A DNA stretch of 64,000 nt from Pseudomonas sp. DTU12.3 (GCF_004124275.1 NZ_CP027218.1:670001-734000); one strand, 5' to 3'; positions 1 through 10,648 are shown, counted from the first letter of the stretch. The notes: a model not told the origin generated them from the letters alone. Made by a program: numbers and translations.

Positions 1-1
1 C

Positions 2-880
2 CTGGCCGTCAGCAACTTCAGCATCGAGAACCCGCGTGGTTTCGGTCTGCTGCAGCGTGGCCGCGACTTCAGCCACTACGAAGACCTCGACGATCGCTAC
101 GACAAGCGCCCAAGCGCCTGGATCGAGCCGAAGGGCGAGTGGGGCAAAGGCACCGTTGATCTGGTAGAGATTCCGACCGCTGACGAAACCAACGACAACA
201 TCGTTGCGTTCTGGAGCCCGGAAAAAATGCCGGAGCCGGGTCAGCCGCTGGACTTCGCTTACCGCATGCACTGGACCATGGACGAAGCGGCGATTCACGC
301 GCCGGACAGCGCCTGGGTTTCGCAGACTCTGCGTTCGACCGGTGACGTCAAGCAATCGAACCTGATCCGTCAGCCGGACGGCAGCGTTGCCTACCTGGTC
401 GATTTCGAAGGTCCATCGCTGGCCGCTCTGACGCCGGATGCCGACGTTCGCAGTCAGGTCAGCGTCGGCGACAACGCCGAGCTGGTTGAAAACAGCGTGC
501 GCTACAACCCGGAAACCAAGGGCTGGCGCTTGACCCTGCGGATGAAAATCAAGGACGCGGGCAAGTCGACCGAAATGCGTGCTGCCCTGGTTCAGCCAGT
601 CGTGACCGCTGATCTGGCGAAATCGGTGCCGGCGTCCAACTCGTCCGTCGCCAAGGCCGACAAGGTTGCCGCCAAGCAACAAGAGAAACTCGACAAGGAA
701 GCCAAGGCAGCCGAGGCCAAACAGGCCGACGCCAAGCCAGCAGCAGATGCCAAGGACAAGGCCAACAAAGACGCCAAGCAGCCAGTTGCTGCCGACGCGG
801 CCCCAGCCACACCGGAATCGGCACCGACTGAAGAAGTCCTGACCGAGACCTGGAGCTATCAGTTGCCTGCCGATGAGTAA
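2..880 (+). CDS. opgG: Glucans biosynthesis protein G (C-terminal part)
   Basis: The reading frame is open from the left edge, so the gene is truncated at its N-terminus; 292 residues are visible. It is a periplasmic protein needed to make or branch osmoregulated periplasmic beta-glucans. The visible part matches the OpgG/MdoG family ([14 protein letters not shown] near the start, TETWSYQLP at the end). Between the beta-rich core and the last strand there is an Ala/Lys/Asp-rich low-complexity insertion of about 70-80 residues (roughly 620-830). The stop overlaps the opgH start by 8 bases, implying translational coupling. Identity follows from family resemblance and the opgH neighbour. Confidence 0.95.
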   Translation: MAVSNFSIENPRGFGLLQRGRDFSHYEDLDDRYDKRPSAWIEPKGEWGKGTVDLVEIPTADETNDNIVAFWSPEKMPEPGQPLDFAYRMHWTMDEAAIHAPDSAWVSQTLRSTGDVKQSNLIRQPDGSVAYLVDFEGPSLAALTPDADVRSQVSVGDNAELVENSVRYNPETKGWRLTLRMKIKDAGKSTEMRAALVQPVVTADLAKSVPASNSSVAKADKVAAKQQEKLDKEAKAAEAKQADAKPAADAKDKANKDAKQPVAADAAPATPESAPTEEVLTETWSYQLPADE

Positions 881-3443
881 CTCTCAAGTACAGCCAGAGA
901 CTCTCTCCGAGTATCTGGCGCATCTGCCGATGACCGACGAGCAACGCGCGGAACTCGCGGGCTGCCAGTCGTTCAGCGAGCTGCATCAACGCCTGTCGTC
1001 CTCGACGTTCGACGCCCCTGCCGAAGCCGCCCAGGCTTCGGTGGGCAAGCGCCTGGTCCTGAGCACCGCCGAAGAGCTTGAAGAAGCGGAGATGCTGGTG
1101 CTCGACGCCAGCGGTCGCGTCAGCATGAAGGCGACGCCGCCGATCCGTCGGACCAAAGTCGTGCCGGAGCCATGGCGCACCAATATTCTGGTGCGTGGCT
1201 GGCGCCGCATGACCGGTCGCACCAACCCGCCGCAGCCGCCGAAGGACGAAAACGTTCTGCCGGCCGCGCGCTGGCGTACCGTCGGTTCGATTCGTCGCTA
1301 CATTTTGTTGCTGCTGATGCTCGGCCAGACCATCGTCGCCGGCTGGTACATGAAAGGCATCATGCCGTATCAGGGCTGGTCGTTCGTCGATCTTGACGAA
1401 GTCCTGCACCAACCGCTGCTGCAAACCGCCACGCAAGTGCTGCCGTATGCGCTGCAAACCAGCATCCTGATTCTCTTCGGGATTCTGTTCTGCTGGGTCT
1501 CGGCCGGTTTCTGGACGGCGCTGATGGGCTTCCTCGAGTTGCTCACCGGTCACGATAAATACCGTATCTCCGGCAAAAGCGCCGGCAACGAGCCGATTGC
1601 CAAAGACGCGCGTACCGCGCTGGTAATGCCGATCTGTAACGAAGACGTGCCGCGCGTCTTCGCCGGTCTGCGCGCAACGTTCGAATCGGTCGCTGCCACC
1701 GGTGATCTTGATCGTTTCGACTTCTTCGTTCTCAGCGACAGTAACGACAGCGATATCTGTATCGCCGAGCAACAGGCCTGGCTGGACGTCTGCCGCGAAG
1801 CCAAAGGCTTCGGCAAGATCTTCTATCGCCGCCGTCGCCGTCGTGTGAAACGCAAGAGCGGTAACCTCGACGACTTCTGCCGTCGCTGGGGCGGTGACTA
1901 CAAGTACATGGTCGTTCTTGACGCCGACTCGGTCATGAGCGGCGAGTGCCTGACCAGTCTGGTGCGCTTGATGGAAGCCACGCCGGACGCCGGGATCATC
2001 CAGACCGCGCCGCGTGCGTCGGGCATGGATACTCTCTATGCGCGCATGCAACAGTTTGCGACCCGCGTTTATGGCCCGCTGTTTACCGCCGGTCTGCACT
2101 TCTGGCAGCTGGGTGAATCCCACTACTGGGGTCACAACGCGATCATCCGCATGAAGCCGTTTATCGACCACTGCGCCTTGGCGCCGTTGCCGGGTAAAGG
2201 TGCCTTCTCCGGTGCGATCCTGTCTCACGACTTCGTTGAAGCCGCGCTGATGCGCCGTGCCGGTTGGGGCGTGTGGATTGCCTACGATCTGCCGGGCAGC
2301 TATGAAGAACTGCCGCCGAACCTGCTCGACGAACTCAAGCGTGACCGTCGCTGGTGCCACGGCAACCTGATGAACTTCCGTCTGTTCCTGGTTAAAGGCA
2401 TGCACCCGGTGCACCGTGCGGTGTTCCTGACCGGCGTGATGTCGTACCTGTCGGCGCCGTTGTGGTTCTTCTTCCTGGTGTTGTCGACCGCGCTGCTGGC
2501 GGTGAACACGCTGATGGAGCCGCAGTACTTCCTCGAACCACGACAGCTTTATCCGCTGTGGCCACAATGGCACCCGGACAAGGCGATCGCACTGTTCTCG
2601 ACGACCATCGTGCTGCTGTTCCTGCCGAAACTGTTGAGCATCATTCTGATCTGGGCCAAAGGCGCGAAAGAGTTCGGCGGCAAGTTCAAGGTGACCCTGT
2701 CGATGCTGCTGGAGATGCTCTTCTCCATGCTGCTGGCGCCGGTGCGGATGATTTTCCACACCCGTTTCGTGCTGGCCGCGTTCCTCGGCTGGGCCGCGAC
2801 CTGGAACTCGCCGCAACGTGACGACGACTCGACACCTTGGAGCGAAGCGGTCAAACGCCACGGCCCGCAAACCCTGCTGGGTTTCTGCTGGGCGCTGCTG
2901 GTGATCTGGCTGAACCCGAGCTTCCTCTGGTGGCTGGTGCCGATCGTCGGTTCGCTGATGCTGTCGATCCCGGTGTCGGTGATCTCCAGCCGTGTCGGTT
3001 TGGGCCTGAAGTCCCGTGACGAGAGCCTGTTCCTCATCCCTGAGGAATACAATCCTCCGCAGGCGCTGCTGGCGACCGATCAGTACACCCACGAAAATCG
3101 TTACCACGCCCTCAATGACGGCTTTGTCCGCGCAGTGGTCGATCCTCAGCAGAACGCTTTGGCGTGCTCGCTGGCGACCTCCCGTCACGGTCAGGCCGAG
3201 CCGATCGAGTGGCTGCGTCAGGAACGTGTGCGTCACGCGCTCAAGGTCGGCCCTGCCGGGCTGAACAACCATGATCGCCTGCAACTGCTGAGCGACCCTG
3301 TGGCGCTGGCGCGTCTGCACGAGCAGGTTTGGGCGGAAGGTCACGCCGAGTGGCTGGATGCCTGGCGCGCTTCGGTGAAAGCCGATCCGCATGCGCCGTT
3401 GTTGCCGTTGCAACCGGTGAGCTTGCAGGCTCAGCCGGCCTGA
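873..3443 (+). CDS. opgH: Glucans biosynthesis glucosyltransferase H
   Basis: Inner-membrane family 2 glucosyltransferase of 856 aa that polymerises the beta-glucan backbone from UDP-glucose. Visible: cytoplasmic N-terminal region, TM helices near residues 142-162 and 193-218, then the GT-A domain with MPICNED (about 248), the DAD metal motif in VVLDADS (about 347), HDFVEA (about 451) and RRWCHGN (about 491). Several more TM helices follow from about 513. Length is normal for the family. It overlaps opgG by 8 nt, forming the usual opgGH operon, and is followed by a strong terminator. Confidence 0.97.
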   Translation: MSNSQVQPETLSEYLAHLPMTDEQRAELAGCQSFSELHQRLSSSTFDAPAEAAQASVGKRLVLSTAEELEEAEMLVLDASGRVSMKATPPIRRTKVVPEPWRTNILVRGWRRMTGRTNPPQPPKDENVLPAARWRTVGSIRRYILLLLMLGQTIVAGWYMKGIMPYQGWSFVDLDEVLHQPLLQTATQVLPYALQTSILILFGILFCWVSAGFWTALMGFLELLTGHDKYRISGKSAGNEPIAKDARTALVMPICNEDVPRVFAGLRATFESVAATGDLDRFDFFVLSDSNDSDICIAEQQAWLDVCREAKGFGKIFYRRRRRRVKRKSGNLDDFCRRWGGDYKYMVVLDADSVMSGECLTSLVRLMEATPDAGIIQTAPRASGMDTLYARMQQFATRVYGPLFTAGLHFWQLGESHYWGHNAIIRMKPFIDHCALAPLPGKGAFSGAILSHDFVEAALMRRAGWGVWIAYDLPGSYEELPPNLLDELKRDRRWCHGNLMNFRLFLVKGMHPVHRAVFLTGVMSYLSAPLWFFFLVLSTALLAVNTLMEPQYFLEPRQLYPLWPQWHPDKAIALFSTTIVLLFLPKLLSIILIWAKGAKEFGGKFKVTLSMLLEMLFSMLLAPVRMIFHTRFVLAAFLGWAATWNSPQRDDDSTPWSEAVKRHGPQTLLGFCWALLVIWLNPSFLWWLVPIVGSLMLSIPVSVISSRVGLGLKSRDESLFLIPEEYNPPQALLATDQYTHENRYHALNDGFVRAVVDPQQNALACSLATSRHGQAEPIEWLRQERVRHALKVGPAGLNNHDRLQLLSDPVALARLHEQVWAEGHAEWLDAWRASVKADPHAPLLPLQPVSLQAQPA

Positions 3444-3447
3444 TGAA

Positions 3448-3477
3448 GAAACCCCGCGATGTTGCGGGGTTTTTTTT
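3448..3477 (+). terminator. Rho-independent terminator of opgGH
   Basis: GC-rich hairpin with arms ACCCCGC and GCGGGGT followed by eight T, 4 nt after the opgH stop. Confidence 0.9.
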
Positions 3478-3490
3478 GCCTGCTGAAAAG

Positions 3491-3668
3491 CCCCTCACCC
3501 TAGCCCTCTCCCAAAGGGAGAGGGGACTGACCCGGGGATGCTTCAGAGTTACGCCGACCTGATCCTGCTTTGCCGAATCCATAATCGACTCGATCTTTCA
3601 GGTCGGCGTATAGCTTGAGACACCTCGGTCGGCCCCCTCTCCCTAGGGGAGAGGGCTGGGGTGAGGGT
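3491..3668. repeat. About 180-bp palindromic-ended repeat, copy 1
   Basis: The ends are inverted copies of a CCTCACCCTAGCCCTCTCCC-type sequence, each with its own CTCTCCC/GGGAGAG hairpin. The interior is about 100 bp and shares the 19-nt core at 3571-3589 with the copy at 32856-33039, in the opposite orientation. It contains no supported ORF, so it looks like a non-autonomous, MITE-like interspersed element. It fills most of the opgH to ABC-transporter gap (3444-3817). Confidence 0.75.
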
Positions 3669-3703
3669 CAGCTCTTGATGTTAAACAAATCGTCCATTAA
3701 ACC

Positions 3704-3731
3704 TTGTGCAAAAAAACGAGTGCGTTAGCAT
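3704..3731 (+). promoter_or_regulatory. Candidate sigma-70 promoter of the amino-acid ABC operon
   Basis: TTGTGC and TAGCAT separated by 16 bp, about 90 nt before the binding-protein start. A GGGC/GCCC hairpin with a T loop lies in the leader near 3753-3768. Pattern match only. Confidence 0.4.
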
Positions 3732-3817
3732 CCGTCCCCGAATTGGCGCACCCGGGCTTTTTTGCCCGTCTCTGTTGGTTTTCGCGCCGCAAACGCAATG
3801 GTTTTGGGGACTTGAAG

Positions 3818-4615
3818 ATGAAGAAGTATCTGTCGATGCTGCTGGTCGGCGTCACGGCACTGGTTGCAGTCAATGCGGCGCAGGCTGGCGCAATCGATGA
3901 CGCGGTCAAGCGCGGCACGTTGAAAGTCGGTATGGATCCGACCTACATGCCGTTCGAAATGACCAACAAGCGCGGCGAAATCATCGGCTTCGAAGTCGAC
4001 ATCCTCAAAGCCATGTCCAAGGCCATGGGCGTCAAGCTGGAACTGGTTTCCACCGGCTACGACGGTATCATCCCGGCGCTGATGACCGACAAGTTCGACA
4101 TGATCGGCAGCGGCATGACCCTGACTCAAGAGCGCAACCTGCGCCTGAACTTCAGCGAACCGTTCATCGTCGTCGGCCAGACCCTGCTGATCCGCAAGGA
4201 ACTGGAAGGCACCATCAAGTCGTATAAAGACCTGAACACCGCCGACTACCGCATCACCTCCAAGCTCGGCACCACCGGCGAAATGGTCGCCAAGAAGCTG
4301 ATCTCGAAAGCCAAGTACCACGGCTACGACAACGAGCAGGAAGCGGTGCTCGACGTGGTCAACGGCAAGGCTGACGCCTTTATCTACGACGCGCCGTACA
4401 ACGTCGTGGCGGTGACCAAGGTCGGCGCTGGCAAACTGGTGTTCCTCGACCAGCCGTTCACCTACGAGCCTCTGGCGTTTGGTCTGAAGAAGGGCGATTA
4501 CGACAGCCTCAACTTCATCAACAACTTCCTGCACCAGATTCACGAAGACGGCACCTACGATCGCATCCATGACAAGTGGTTCAAGAGCACCGAGTGGCTC
4601 AAGGACATGGAATAA
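3818..4615 (+). CDS. Polar amino-acid ABC transporter, periplasmic binding protein
   Basis: 265-aa family 3 extracellular solute-binding protein. A typical signal peptide (MKKYLSMLLVGVTALVAVN, cut near AQA) decides the ATG at 3818; the frame is open further upstream but that part has no secretion signal. The mature protein has the two-lobe SBP pattern (LKVGMDPTYMPFE near the start, GFEVDILKAM, DGIIPALM). It delivers a polar amino acid to the permease and ATPase that follow. Position matches P. aeruginosa PA5076; a glutamine/glutamate-like ligand is a guess from relatives. A REPIN separates it from the permease gene. Confidence 0.9.
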   Translation: MKKYLSMLLVGVTALVAVNAAQAGAIDDAVKRGTLKVGMDPTYMPFEMTNKRGEIIGFEVDILKAMSKAMGVKLELVSTGYDGIIPALMTDKFDMIGSGMTLTQERNLRLNFSEPFIVVGQTLLIRKELEGTIKSYKDLNTADYRITSKLGTTGEMVAKKLISKAKYHGYDNEQEAVLDVVNGKADAFIYDAPYNVVAVTKVGAGKLVFLDQPFTYEPLAFGLKKGDYDSLNFINNFLHQIHEDGTYDRIHDKWFKSTEWLKDME

Positions 4616-4643
4616 GCCCGGTCAGATAGACCGAGTCGCCCCA

Positions 4644-4709
4644 TTCGCGAGCAAGCCCGCTCCCACATTTGAAATGCATTCCAATTGTGGGAGCGGGCTT
4701 GCTCGCGAA
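4644..4709. repeat. REPIN (GTGGGAGCGGGCTTGCTCGCGAA family) inside the ABC operon
   Basis: Two inverted copies of the REP with a short spacer, between the binding-protein stop (4615) and the permease start (4747). REP hairpins in such gaps are known in E. coli (malE-malF) to protect the upstream message. Confidence 0.85.
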
Positions 4710-4746
4710 GAGGCCCTCCAGAGCAACACAAAATCCGGAACCTGCA

Positions 4747-5706
4747 ATGAAACAGAAAAAAGCCCAATGGCCCTGGCACGTCCTCACCGTGCTGGTGCTG
4801 GTCGGCCTCGCGGGCGCGTTGTATTACGCGACGTCGCTGATGTCCTACGAATGGCGCTGGAACCGCGTGCCGCAGTACTTCGCCTATCAGGCTGAAGAAA
4901 CCCAGCGTGCCACCGATATTTCCACCGTCACTGAACTCGTGCGCAAGGGCGGCAGCGCTATCGTCACCCTGCGCAATGACGCCGGTGACAAGCAGCACCT
5001 GACGGTCGACGAGAACAGCCTGCAATTCGCCCAGGGCGATGATGTCGCGGAAGGCGACGTCGTCGGTGTTACTCGACATTGGGCGGCAGGGCCGCTGTTG
5101 TGGGGCTTGTGGACGACGCTGTGGCTGTCGGTGGTGTCGGGGATTCTGGGGTTGCTGATCGGTCTGGTCACGGGCCTGTGCCGGCTATCGAACAACCCGA
5201 CCCTGCGTGACCTCTCGACGATCTATGTCGAACTGGTACGCGGCACGCCGCTGCTGGTGCAGATCTTCATTTTCTACTTCTTCATCGGCACGGTGATGAA
5301 CCTGTCCCGCGAGTTCGCCGGGATCGCCGCGCTGTCGCTGTTCACCGGCGCCTACGTGGCCGAAATCATCCGTTCCGGCGTGCAATCGATTGCCCGTGGC
5401 CAGAACGAAGCGGCGCGCTCGCTCGGCCTGAGTGCCGGCCAGTCAATGCGTCACGTGGTGTTGCCGCAGGCGCTGAAGCGCGTGCTGCCGCCACTGGCGG
5501 GGCAGTTCATCAGTCTGGTCAAGGACACCTCGCTGGTGTCGGTGATCGCCATCACCGAACTGCTGAAAAGCGGCCGTGAAGTCATCACCACGTCGTTTTC
5601 GCCGTTCGAGATTCTGTTCTGCGTTGCCGGCCTGTACCTGTTGATCAACCTGCCGCTGTCGAAAATCGCCAGCCGGCTTGAGCGGAGGCTCGCGCAAAGT
5701 GATTGA
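4747..5706 (+). CDS. Amino-acid ABC transporter permease
   Basis: 319-aa HisM/GlnP-type permease. ATG 4747 was chosen because the in-frame extension upstream is translated REPIN. TM1 lies near residues 13-33, followed by an unusually long periplasmic stretch of roughly 75 residues before the conserved permease core. The core carries the EAA loop ([14 protein letters not shown]) and [17 protein letters not shown]. Only one permease gene is present, so a homodimer is expected. It overlaps the ATPase gene by a few bases. Confidence 0.92.
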   Translation: MKQKKAQWPWHVLTVLVLVGLAGALYYATSLMSYEWRWNRVPQYFAYQAEETQRATDISTVTELVRKGGSAIVTLRNDAGDKQHLTVDENSLQFAQGDDVAEGDVVGVTRHWAAGPLLWGLWTTLWLSVVSGILGLLIGLVTGLCRLSNNPTLRDLSTIYVELVRGTPLLVQIFIFYFFIGTVMNLSREFAGIAALSLFTGAYVAEIIRSGVQSIARGQNEAARSLGLSAGQSMRHVVLPQALKRVLPPLAGQFISLVKDTSLVSVIAITELLKSGREVITTSFSPFEILFCVAGLYLLINLPLSKIASRLERRLAQSD

Positions 5707-6433
5707 AGTCCGCTATCTGGTAAAAGTCTTCGATACCCGTGGGCAAGTGGTGCGCGCGGTGGATAACGTCAGCACCACGGTGGCCAAGGGTGAAGTGCTG
5801 GTGGTGATCGGCCCGTCGGGTTCCGGCAAGTCGACCTTCCTGCGCTGCCTGAATGGCCTGGAGGAGTTCGACTCCGGCTCGGTGAGCATCGACGGCCTGC
5901 AACTGGCCGACGCGAAAACCGACGTCAACGCCTACCGCCGTGAAGTCGGCATGGTCTTTCAGCATTTCAACCTGTTCCCGCACATGACCGTGCTGGAAAA
6001 CCTCTGTCTGGCGCAGAAAGTCGTGCGCAAGCGCGGCAAGAAAGAGCGCGAGGCCAAGGCCATGGAGTTGCTGAAAAAGGTCGGCATCGCGCAGAAGGCC
6101 AACGAGTTTCCGTCACGCCTGTCCGGCGGTCAGCAACAGCGCGTGGCAATTGCCCGGGCGCTGGCGATGGAGCCGAAGGTGATGTTGTTCGATGAGCCGA
6201 CGTCGGCGCTCGACCCGGAAATGGTCGGCGAAGTGCTGGACGTGATGAAGAACCTGGCCGTGGAAGGCATGACCATGGTTTGCGTGACCCACGAGATGGG
6301 TTTCGCCCGGGAAGTGGCGGATCGGGTGTTGTTCTTCGATCACGGCAAACTGCTGGAAGATGCGGCGCCGGCGGAGTTCTTCGATGCACCGAAAGACCCG
6401 CGCGCTCAGGCCTTTCTGCGTCAGGTTCTGTAA
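5699..6433 (+). CDS. Amino-acid ABC transporter ATP-binding protein
   Basis: 244-aa GlnQ/HisP-type ATPase with Walker A (GPSGSGKST), Q-loop ([13 protein letters not shown]), signature LSGGQQQR, Walker B ([14 protein letters not shown]) and H-loop (VTHEMGFA). I chose GTG 5699 because GGAGG lies 10 nt upstream; a TTG at 5678 is in frame but lacks this spacing. The start overlaps the permease stop. It energises uptake through the preceding permease. Confidence 0.93.
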   Translation: MIEVRYLVKVFDTRGQVVRAVDNVSTTVAKGEVLVVIGPSGSGKSTFLRCLNGLEEFDSGSVSIDGLQLADAKTDVNAYRREVGMVFQHFNLFPHMTVLENLCLAQKVVRKRGKKEREAKAMELLKKVGIAQKANEFPSRLSGGQQQRVAIARALAMEPKVMLFDEPTSALDPEMVGEVLDVMKNLAVEGMTMVCVTHEMGFAREVADRVLFFDHGKLLEDAAPAEFFDAPKDPRAQAFLRQVL

Positions 6434-6455
6434 TTTCAGCGTCTGTCAGTAAGCC

Positions 6456-6520
6456 TTCGCGAGCAAGCCCGCTCCCACATTTGGAATGCGTTCCCCTGTG
6501 GGAGCGGGCTTGCTCGCGAA
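6456..6520. repeat. REPIN (GTGGGAGCGGGCTTGCTCGCGAA family)
   Basis: Inverted REP pair between the convergent ABC ATPase gene and chemoreceptor gene; may serve as a bidirectional 3-prime structure. Confidence 0.85.
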
Positions 6521-6563
6521 TGCATCACCTCGGTTTTGAGTGAACCGAGGCAGACCAATCACC

Positions 6564-8480
6564 TCAAACCTTGAAGCGCCCCACCAGCATCTGCAGATGC
6601 GTCCCCAGTCGCGCCAGCTCGACGCTCGACGCCGCGGTCTCTTCACTCGCCGCCGAGGTCTGATCCGACACGTCCCGCACATTCAGCACGCTACGGTTGA
6701 TCTCTTCAGCCACTGCGCTCTGCTGCTCGGCGGCCGCTGCGATCTGTTGGTTCATCGCCTGAATCGCCGACACGGTGCGGGTGATGCTCTCCAGCGAACC
6801 GCCGGCGCGGCGGGTCAGTTCGACGCTGCTGTCGGTCAGGGTGCGGCTGTTGTCCATGATCGTTGCGACTTGCTGGGTGCCGTTTTGCAGGCCGATGATC
6901 AGCTCTTCGATCTCTTCGGTGGACTTTTGTGTGCGCTGAGCAAGGCTGCGCACTTCATCGGCGACCACGGCAAACCCGCGCCCGGCTTCACCGGCACGCG
7001 CGGCTTCGATAGCGGCGTTGAGCGCTAGCAGGTTGGTTTGCTGGGCCACGGATTTGATCACGTCGAGGACGCTGCCGATCTTGTCGCTTTCGCGCTTGAG
7101 TTCGCCCATCGCTTCGGTGGAGTGACCGACTTCAACCGCCAGGCGCTCGATCTGTGCGATGGCTTCGCCGACGACCTTGTCGCCTTCACGGGCTTGTTGG
7201 TCGGCAGCCACGGCCGCTTCGGAGGCTTCCTCGGCGTTGCGCGCGACTTCCTGCACGGTGGCGGCCATTTCGTTCATGGCGGTGGCGACCTGATCAGTCT
7301 CGATCTTCTGATTGTTGACCCCGGCGCTGGTCTGTTCAGTGACGGCCGACAGCTCTTCAGCGGCGCTGGCGATCTGGGTGACGCCATCGCTGATCCCGCC
7401 GATCAAGTCGCGCAGGCCCTGGGTCATGCTTTGCATCGAGCGTTGCAGCTGGCCAAGTTCGTCGCGGCGCTGGGAAACCAGGTTGTGGGTCAGATCGCCA
7501 GCGGCGACGCGCTCGGCAACTTTCAGGGTCTGGTTCAGCGGGATGATGATCTGACGGGTGATCGCCCACGCCGCCAGCAGGCCGAACGCCACGGCCAGCA
7601 GGGTGGCGATGATCAGCATGTTCTTCGCGTGAGCGGCGTCGGTGTCGCGCACCACGGTCTGCGATTCGGTGAGCTTCTTGCTGACGTCGAGCAGGATGTC
7701 GCCTTGCGTCGCCATCTGCGCCTGCGCCTTGGCGTTGTTGACTTGCGAGTCGCGGAACTGGCTGACCGCCGCGCGATAGGCTTTGATCGAATCGGTGGCC
7801 TGTTGCAGGTTGGCGATGTGCTGCTCCGGCAGTTTCGCCGGCAGGCTGTCGAGATTTTTCAGCGCGTTGTCGATGGCGTCCAGCGCCGGTTGCTCGGCGT
7901 CGGCCTTGCCGCTGTAGGTGTAGCCGCGAACCTGATAGCGCGCCTGTTGCAGCAGTTTGCTCAGCTCGATCACGCTGTTGAATTGCGCGACGCTGTCGCC
8001 TTGCAGCAGGGATTTTTCCACTTCGGCGACTTTCGCCACAGCGTTGTCGGCGCTGGCGCCGAGCTTGCTGCGCGCGTCTTCACGCTGCACGGTGGCCTGG
8101 GTCATGTCGGCAAAGGCACGCTTGTATTCGGCGACGGCGGCCAGTTGCTGATCGACCATGGCGGCATCGCTCGGTTGTTCAATCAAGCCGCGCGCAGTTT
8201 GCAGGCCGCTGCCGAGTTTGCCGAGCAGCTCGTTCACCGCGCCAGGGCCTTGCTCGCCACGGCGCGCTTCATAGTCCAGGCGCGCCAGGCGCAGGTCCTT
8301 GGTCAGCTCGTTGAGGCTGGAGATGAAACCGAGCTTGTCGCCACGGCTGATGATGCCGCTCATGCCGGTCCAGCCGGTGAAGGTGATCAGTAGCGTCAGC
8401 AACAGCACCAGGCCGAAACCGATCCCCAACTTGCGTTTGACGCTGACATTTCCCAGATTCTCGGCTAACCAACGGTACAT
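6564..8480 (-). CDS. Methyl-accepting chemotaxis protein, probable HBM-type sensor
   Basis: 638 aa. TM1 near residues 18-40; periplasmic, mostly helical ligand domain of about 245 residues (45-285); TM2 near 287-310; HAMP 311-363; cytoplasmic signalling domain with the conserved hairpin tip [20 protein letters not shown] near 480-500. The long helical sensor and total length fit the helical bimodular (HBM) class, as in P. putida McpS and P. aeruginosa McpK; the latter lies at the equivalent locus (PA5072) and binds alpha-ketoglutarate. The ligand here is inferred only. It ends convergent with the ABC transporter. Confidence 0.9.
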   Translation of the reverse strand: MYRWLAENLGNVSVKRKLGIGFGLVLLLTLLITFTGWTGMSGIISRGDKLGFISSLNELTKDLRLARLDYEARRGEQGPGAVNELLGKLGSGLQTARGLIEQPSDAAMVDQQLAAVAEYKRAFADMTQATVQREDARSKLGASADNAVAKVAEVEKSLLQGDSVAQFNSVIELSKLLQQARYQVRGYTYSGKADAEQPALDAIDNALKNLDSLPAKLPEQHIANLQQATDSIKAYRAAVSQFRDSQVNNAKAQAQMATQGDILLDVSKKLTESQTVVRDTDAAHAKNMLIIATLLAVAFGLLAAWAITRQIIIPLNQTLKVAERVAAGDLTHNLVSQRRDELGQLQRSMQSMTQGLRDLIGGISDGVTQIASAAEELSAVTEQTSAGVNNQKIETDQVATAMNEMAATVQEVARNAEEASEAAVAADQQAREGDKVVGEAIAQIERLAVEVGHSTEAMGELKRESDKIGSVLDVIKSVAQQTNLLALNAAIEAARAGEAGRGFAVVADEVRSLAQRTQKSTEEIEELIIGLQNGTQQVATIMDNSRTLTDSSVELTRRAGGSLESITRTVSAIQAMNQQIAAAAEQQSAVAEEINRSVLNVRDVSDQTSAASEETAASSVELARLGTHLQMLVGRFKV

Positions 8481-8573
8481 GCGACAACTCCCCGACCACT
8501 AATTGGACTTATGGGGACTGTATCGGCTGGAAGATGGCAATCTGTAACACCATTTATCCGAGACGCCGCCATC

Positions 8574-8668
8574 CTGTAGGAGCTGTCGAGTGGAACGAGG
8601 CTGCGATCTTTTGATCTTGCTTCTAAAAAACAACATCAAAAGATCGCAGCCTGCGGCAGCTCCTACAG
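8574..8668. repeat. REP pair, TGTAGGAGCTGC...TGCGATCTTTTGATC family
   Basis: Inverted repeat with arms of about 40 nt around an A-rich centre; the left arm is degenerate (AGCTGTCGAGTGGAACGAGG in place of the usual AGCTGCCGCAGG). Fills the rsmE/chemoreceptor gap. Confidence 0.8.
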
Positions 8669-8678
8669 GGTGTTGGGG

Positions 8679-9386
8679 TTAGAAGAGGCGGGCGAGGAGG
8701 GCGGTGACGGCGGTTTCGACGCGCAGGATGCGCTCGCCGAGTTGCACCGGTTGCAGGCCGGATTTACCCAGCAGATCGATTTCGTAAGGGATCCAGCCGC
8801 CTTCGGGACCGATCGCCAACGTGACCGGTTCGCTCAAGGCGCGTGGGCACGGCGGATAGTTGCCGGGGTGGCCGACGAGGCCGAGGGTGCCGTCGGTAAT
8901 CGCTGGCAACCGATCTTCAACAAACGGTTTGAAGCGTTTCTCGATGATGATCTCCGGCAGCACCGTATCGCGGGCCTGTTCCAGGCCGAGGATCAGTTGC
9001 TCACGGATCGCCTCAGGATCAAGAAACGGCGTCTGCCAGAAACTCTTCTCGACCCGGTAGCTGTTGACCAGAATGACCTTCGAGACGCCCATGGTCGCCA
9101 CGGTCTGAAATACCCGACGAAGCATTTTCGGGCGCGGCAGCGCCAGCACCAGCGTCAGCGGCAGCTTGGCCGGTGGCGGTTGGTCGAGGGTTACGCGTAA
9201 TTCCGCTTCACCCGGCTCCAGGCGCAGCAACTCGGCCGACCCCATCAGCCCGTTGATGCGCCCAACGCGCAGGCTGTCACCGACTTCCGAGCGGTGAACT
9301 TCCTGCATATGGGTCAGGCGGCGATCACGCAGCACCACGCGGTCGGCCGCAATGAAATCGGCCTCTTCGAGCAACAGCAGGTTCAT
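8679..9386 (-). CDS. rsmE: 16S rRNA (uracil(1498)-N3)-methyltransferase
   Basis: 235 aa, normal length. N-terminal PUA-like RNA-binding part ([17 protein letters not shown]), then a SPOUT methyltransferase domain whose trefoil knot carries the AIGPEGGW motif near residue 190. Methylates U1498 of 16S rRNA. Its ATG overlaps the tatC stop by 4 bases, so it is the distal gene of a tatABC-rsmE operon. Confidence 0.95.
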   Translation of the reverse strand: MNLLLLEEADFIAADRVVLRDRRLTHMQEVHRSEVGDSLRVGRINGLMGSAELLRLEPGEAELRVTLDQPPPAKLPLTLVLALPRPKMLRRVFQTVATMGVSKVILVNSYRVEKSFWQTPFLDPEAIREQLILGLEQARDTVLPEIIIEKRFKPFVEDRLPAITDGTLGLVGHPGNYPPCPRALSEPVTLAIGPEGGWIPYEIDLLGKSGLQPVQLGERILRVETAVTALLARLF

Positions 9387-10174
9387 GCCTGGGTCGCTGG
9401 CGGCTGGTCGTTGTGGTCGTCGGCCGGGGTTTCGTCCGGGCGTTCGCGCTTGCTGATCAAACCACCGAACAGAATGCCGATTTCAAACAGCATCCACATC
9501 GGCACGGCCAGCAGGGTCTGCGAGAAGATGTCCGGCGGGGTCAGAATCATGCCGACCACGAAGCAGCCGATGATCACGTACGGGCGGATTTTCTTCAGGT
9601 ATTTGACGTCGACCACGCCGATCCACACCAGCAGGACCACGGCCACCGGAATCTCGAACGCCACGCCGAAAGCGAAGAACAGCGTCATGACGAAATCGAG
9701 GTAACTGGCGATGTCGGTCATCATTTCCACGCCGGCCGGGGTGGCCGCAGCGAAGAATTTGAAGATCAGCGGGAATACGAAGTAATAGGCGAACGCCATG
9801 CCGGTATAGAACAGCAGGATGCTCGACACCAGCAGCGGCACCGCGATGCGTTTTTCATGCTTGTACAGGCCCGGCGCGATGAAGCCCCAGATCTGATGCA
9901 GGATCACCGGAATCGCGAGGAACAGCGAAACCATCATCGTCAGCTTCAGTGGCGTCAGAAACGGCGACGACACATCAGTGGCGATCATCGTCGCGCCAAC
10001 CGGCAGGTACTGGCGCAGCGGCGTCGAGACGAAGGTGTAGATCTGCTGGGTGAAGGCGAACAGCCCGGCGAAGATGATGAAGATCGCCGCCACACAACGC
10101 AGCAGGCGGGTGCGCAACTCGGTGAGGTGCGAAACCAGCGGCATGTGCTGGTCGTTTTCGGGGAGATCGCTCAT
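9383..10174 (-). CDS. tatC: Sec-independent protein translocase TatC
   Basis: 263-aa polytopic inner-membrane protein with six predicted TM helices, the N-terminal [11 protein letters not shown] motif and [11 protein letters not shown]. It is the twin-arginine signal receptor of the Tat export machinery, working with TatA and TatB encoded just upstream. Four-base overlaps on both sides indicate one operon. Confidence 0.97.
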   Translation of the reverse strand: MSDLPENDQHMPLVSHLTELRTRLLRCVAAIFIIFAGLFAFTQQIYTFVSTPLRQYLPVGATMIATDVSSPFLTPLKLTMMVSLFLAIPVILHQIWGFIAPGLYKHEKRIAVPLLVSSILLFYTGMAFAYYFVFPLIFKFFAAATPAGVEMMTDIASYLDFVMTLFFAFGVAFEIPVAVVLLVWIGVVDVKYLKKIRPYVIIGCFVVGMILTPPDIFSQTLLAVPMWMLFEIGILFGGLISKRERPDETPADDHNDQPPATQA

Positions 10175-10638
10175 GGGGCTCGCGGCGGCAGAGTGGAGTC
10201 TTGAGGCGCTGGTGTGATCGGCGCGGCGTTTGGCGCAACGTGTTCAACAGACTGTTCCACAACAACGACTGGTGCCGGTTCTGTCGGTGCTACAACGGCA
10301 GCAGGTGCAGGTGTCGGAGCAGGCACAACAGGTGCAGTCGGCGCATGAATCGTCTGCTCGCCTACATGCTCAACCGGCGTTGGCTCTTGCTGAACCGGGC
10401 TGAAAATCTTCCGCGCCTCCTGCTCCAGCGACAGAATGTGCTCGTTGTGCAGTTGCCGACGAATCTCGTCGGCACCGATTTCACGTTCAACTTCCTGTTT
10501 GATCGCGTTGAAGCTGCGCTTCAGCCGTCCAACCCACAGGCCAGCGGTGCGCGCAGCGCCCGGCAAACGCTCGGGGCCGAGCACCAGCAGGGCAACGAGG
10601 CCGACGAGCAGCAGTTCAGAGAAGCTGATACCAAACAT
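10171..10638 (-). CDS. tatB: Sec-independent protein translocase TatB
   Basis: 155 aa. The N-terminal TM helix ([20 protein letters not shown]), the [13 protein letters not shown] hinge and an amphipathic helix are typical of TatB. A long Pro/Ala/Val-rich tail from about residue 90 is usual in pseudomonads. Forms the substrate receptor complex with TatC. Confidence 0.96.
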   Translation of the reverse strand: MFGISFSELLLVGLVALLVLGPERLPGAARTAGLWVGRLKRSFNAIKQEVEREIGADEIRRQLHNEHILSLEQEARKIFSPVQQEPTPVEHVGEQTIHAPTAPVVPAPTPAPAAVVAPTEPAPVVVVEQSVEHVAPNAAPITPAPQDSTLPPRAP

Positions 10639-10648
10639 TAGTCAGTGC

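Noticed and set aside
549..3413. 954-aa open frame on the minus strand
   Set aside because: Mirror of opgG/opgH; Arg/His/Gln-rich antisense translation of GC-rich codons with no domain.
5678..5698. Earlier TTG start for the ABC ATPase
   Set aside because: GTG 5699 has GGAGG at ideal spacing and matches family length.
7038..8393. 451-aa plus-strand open frame
   Set aside because: Antisense to the chemoreceptor gene.
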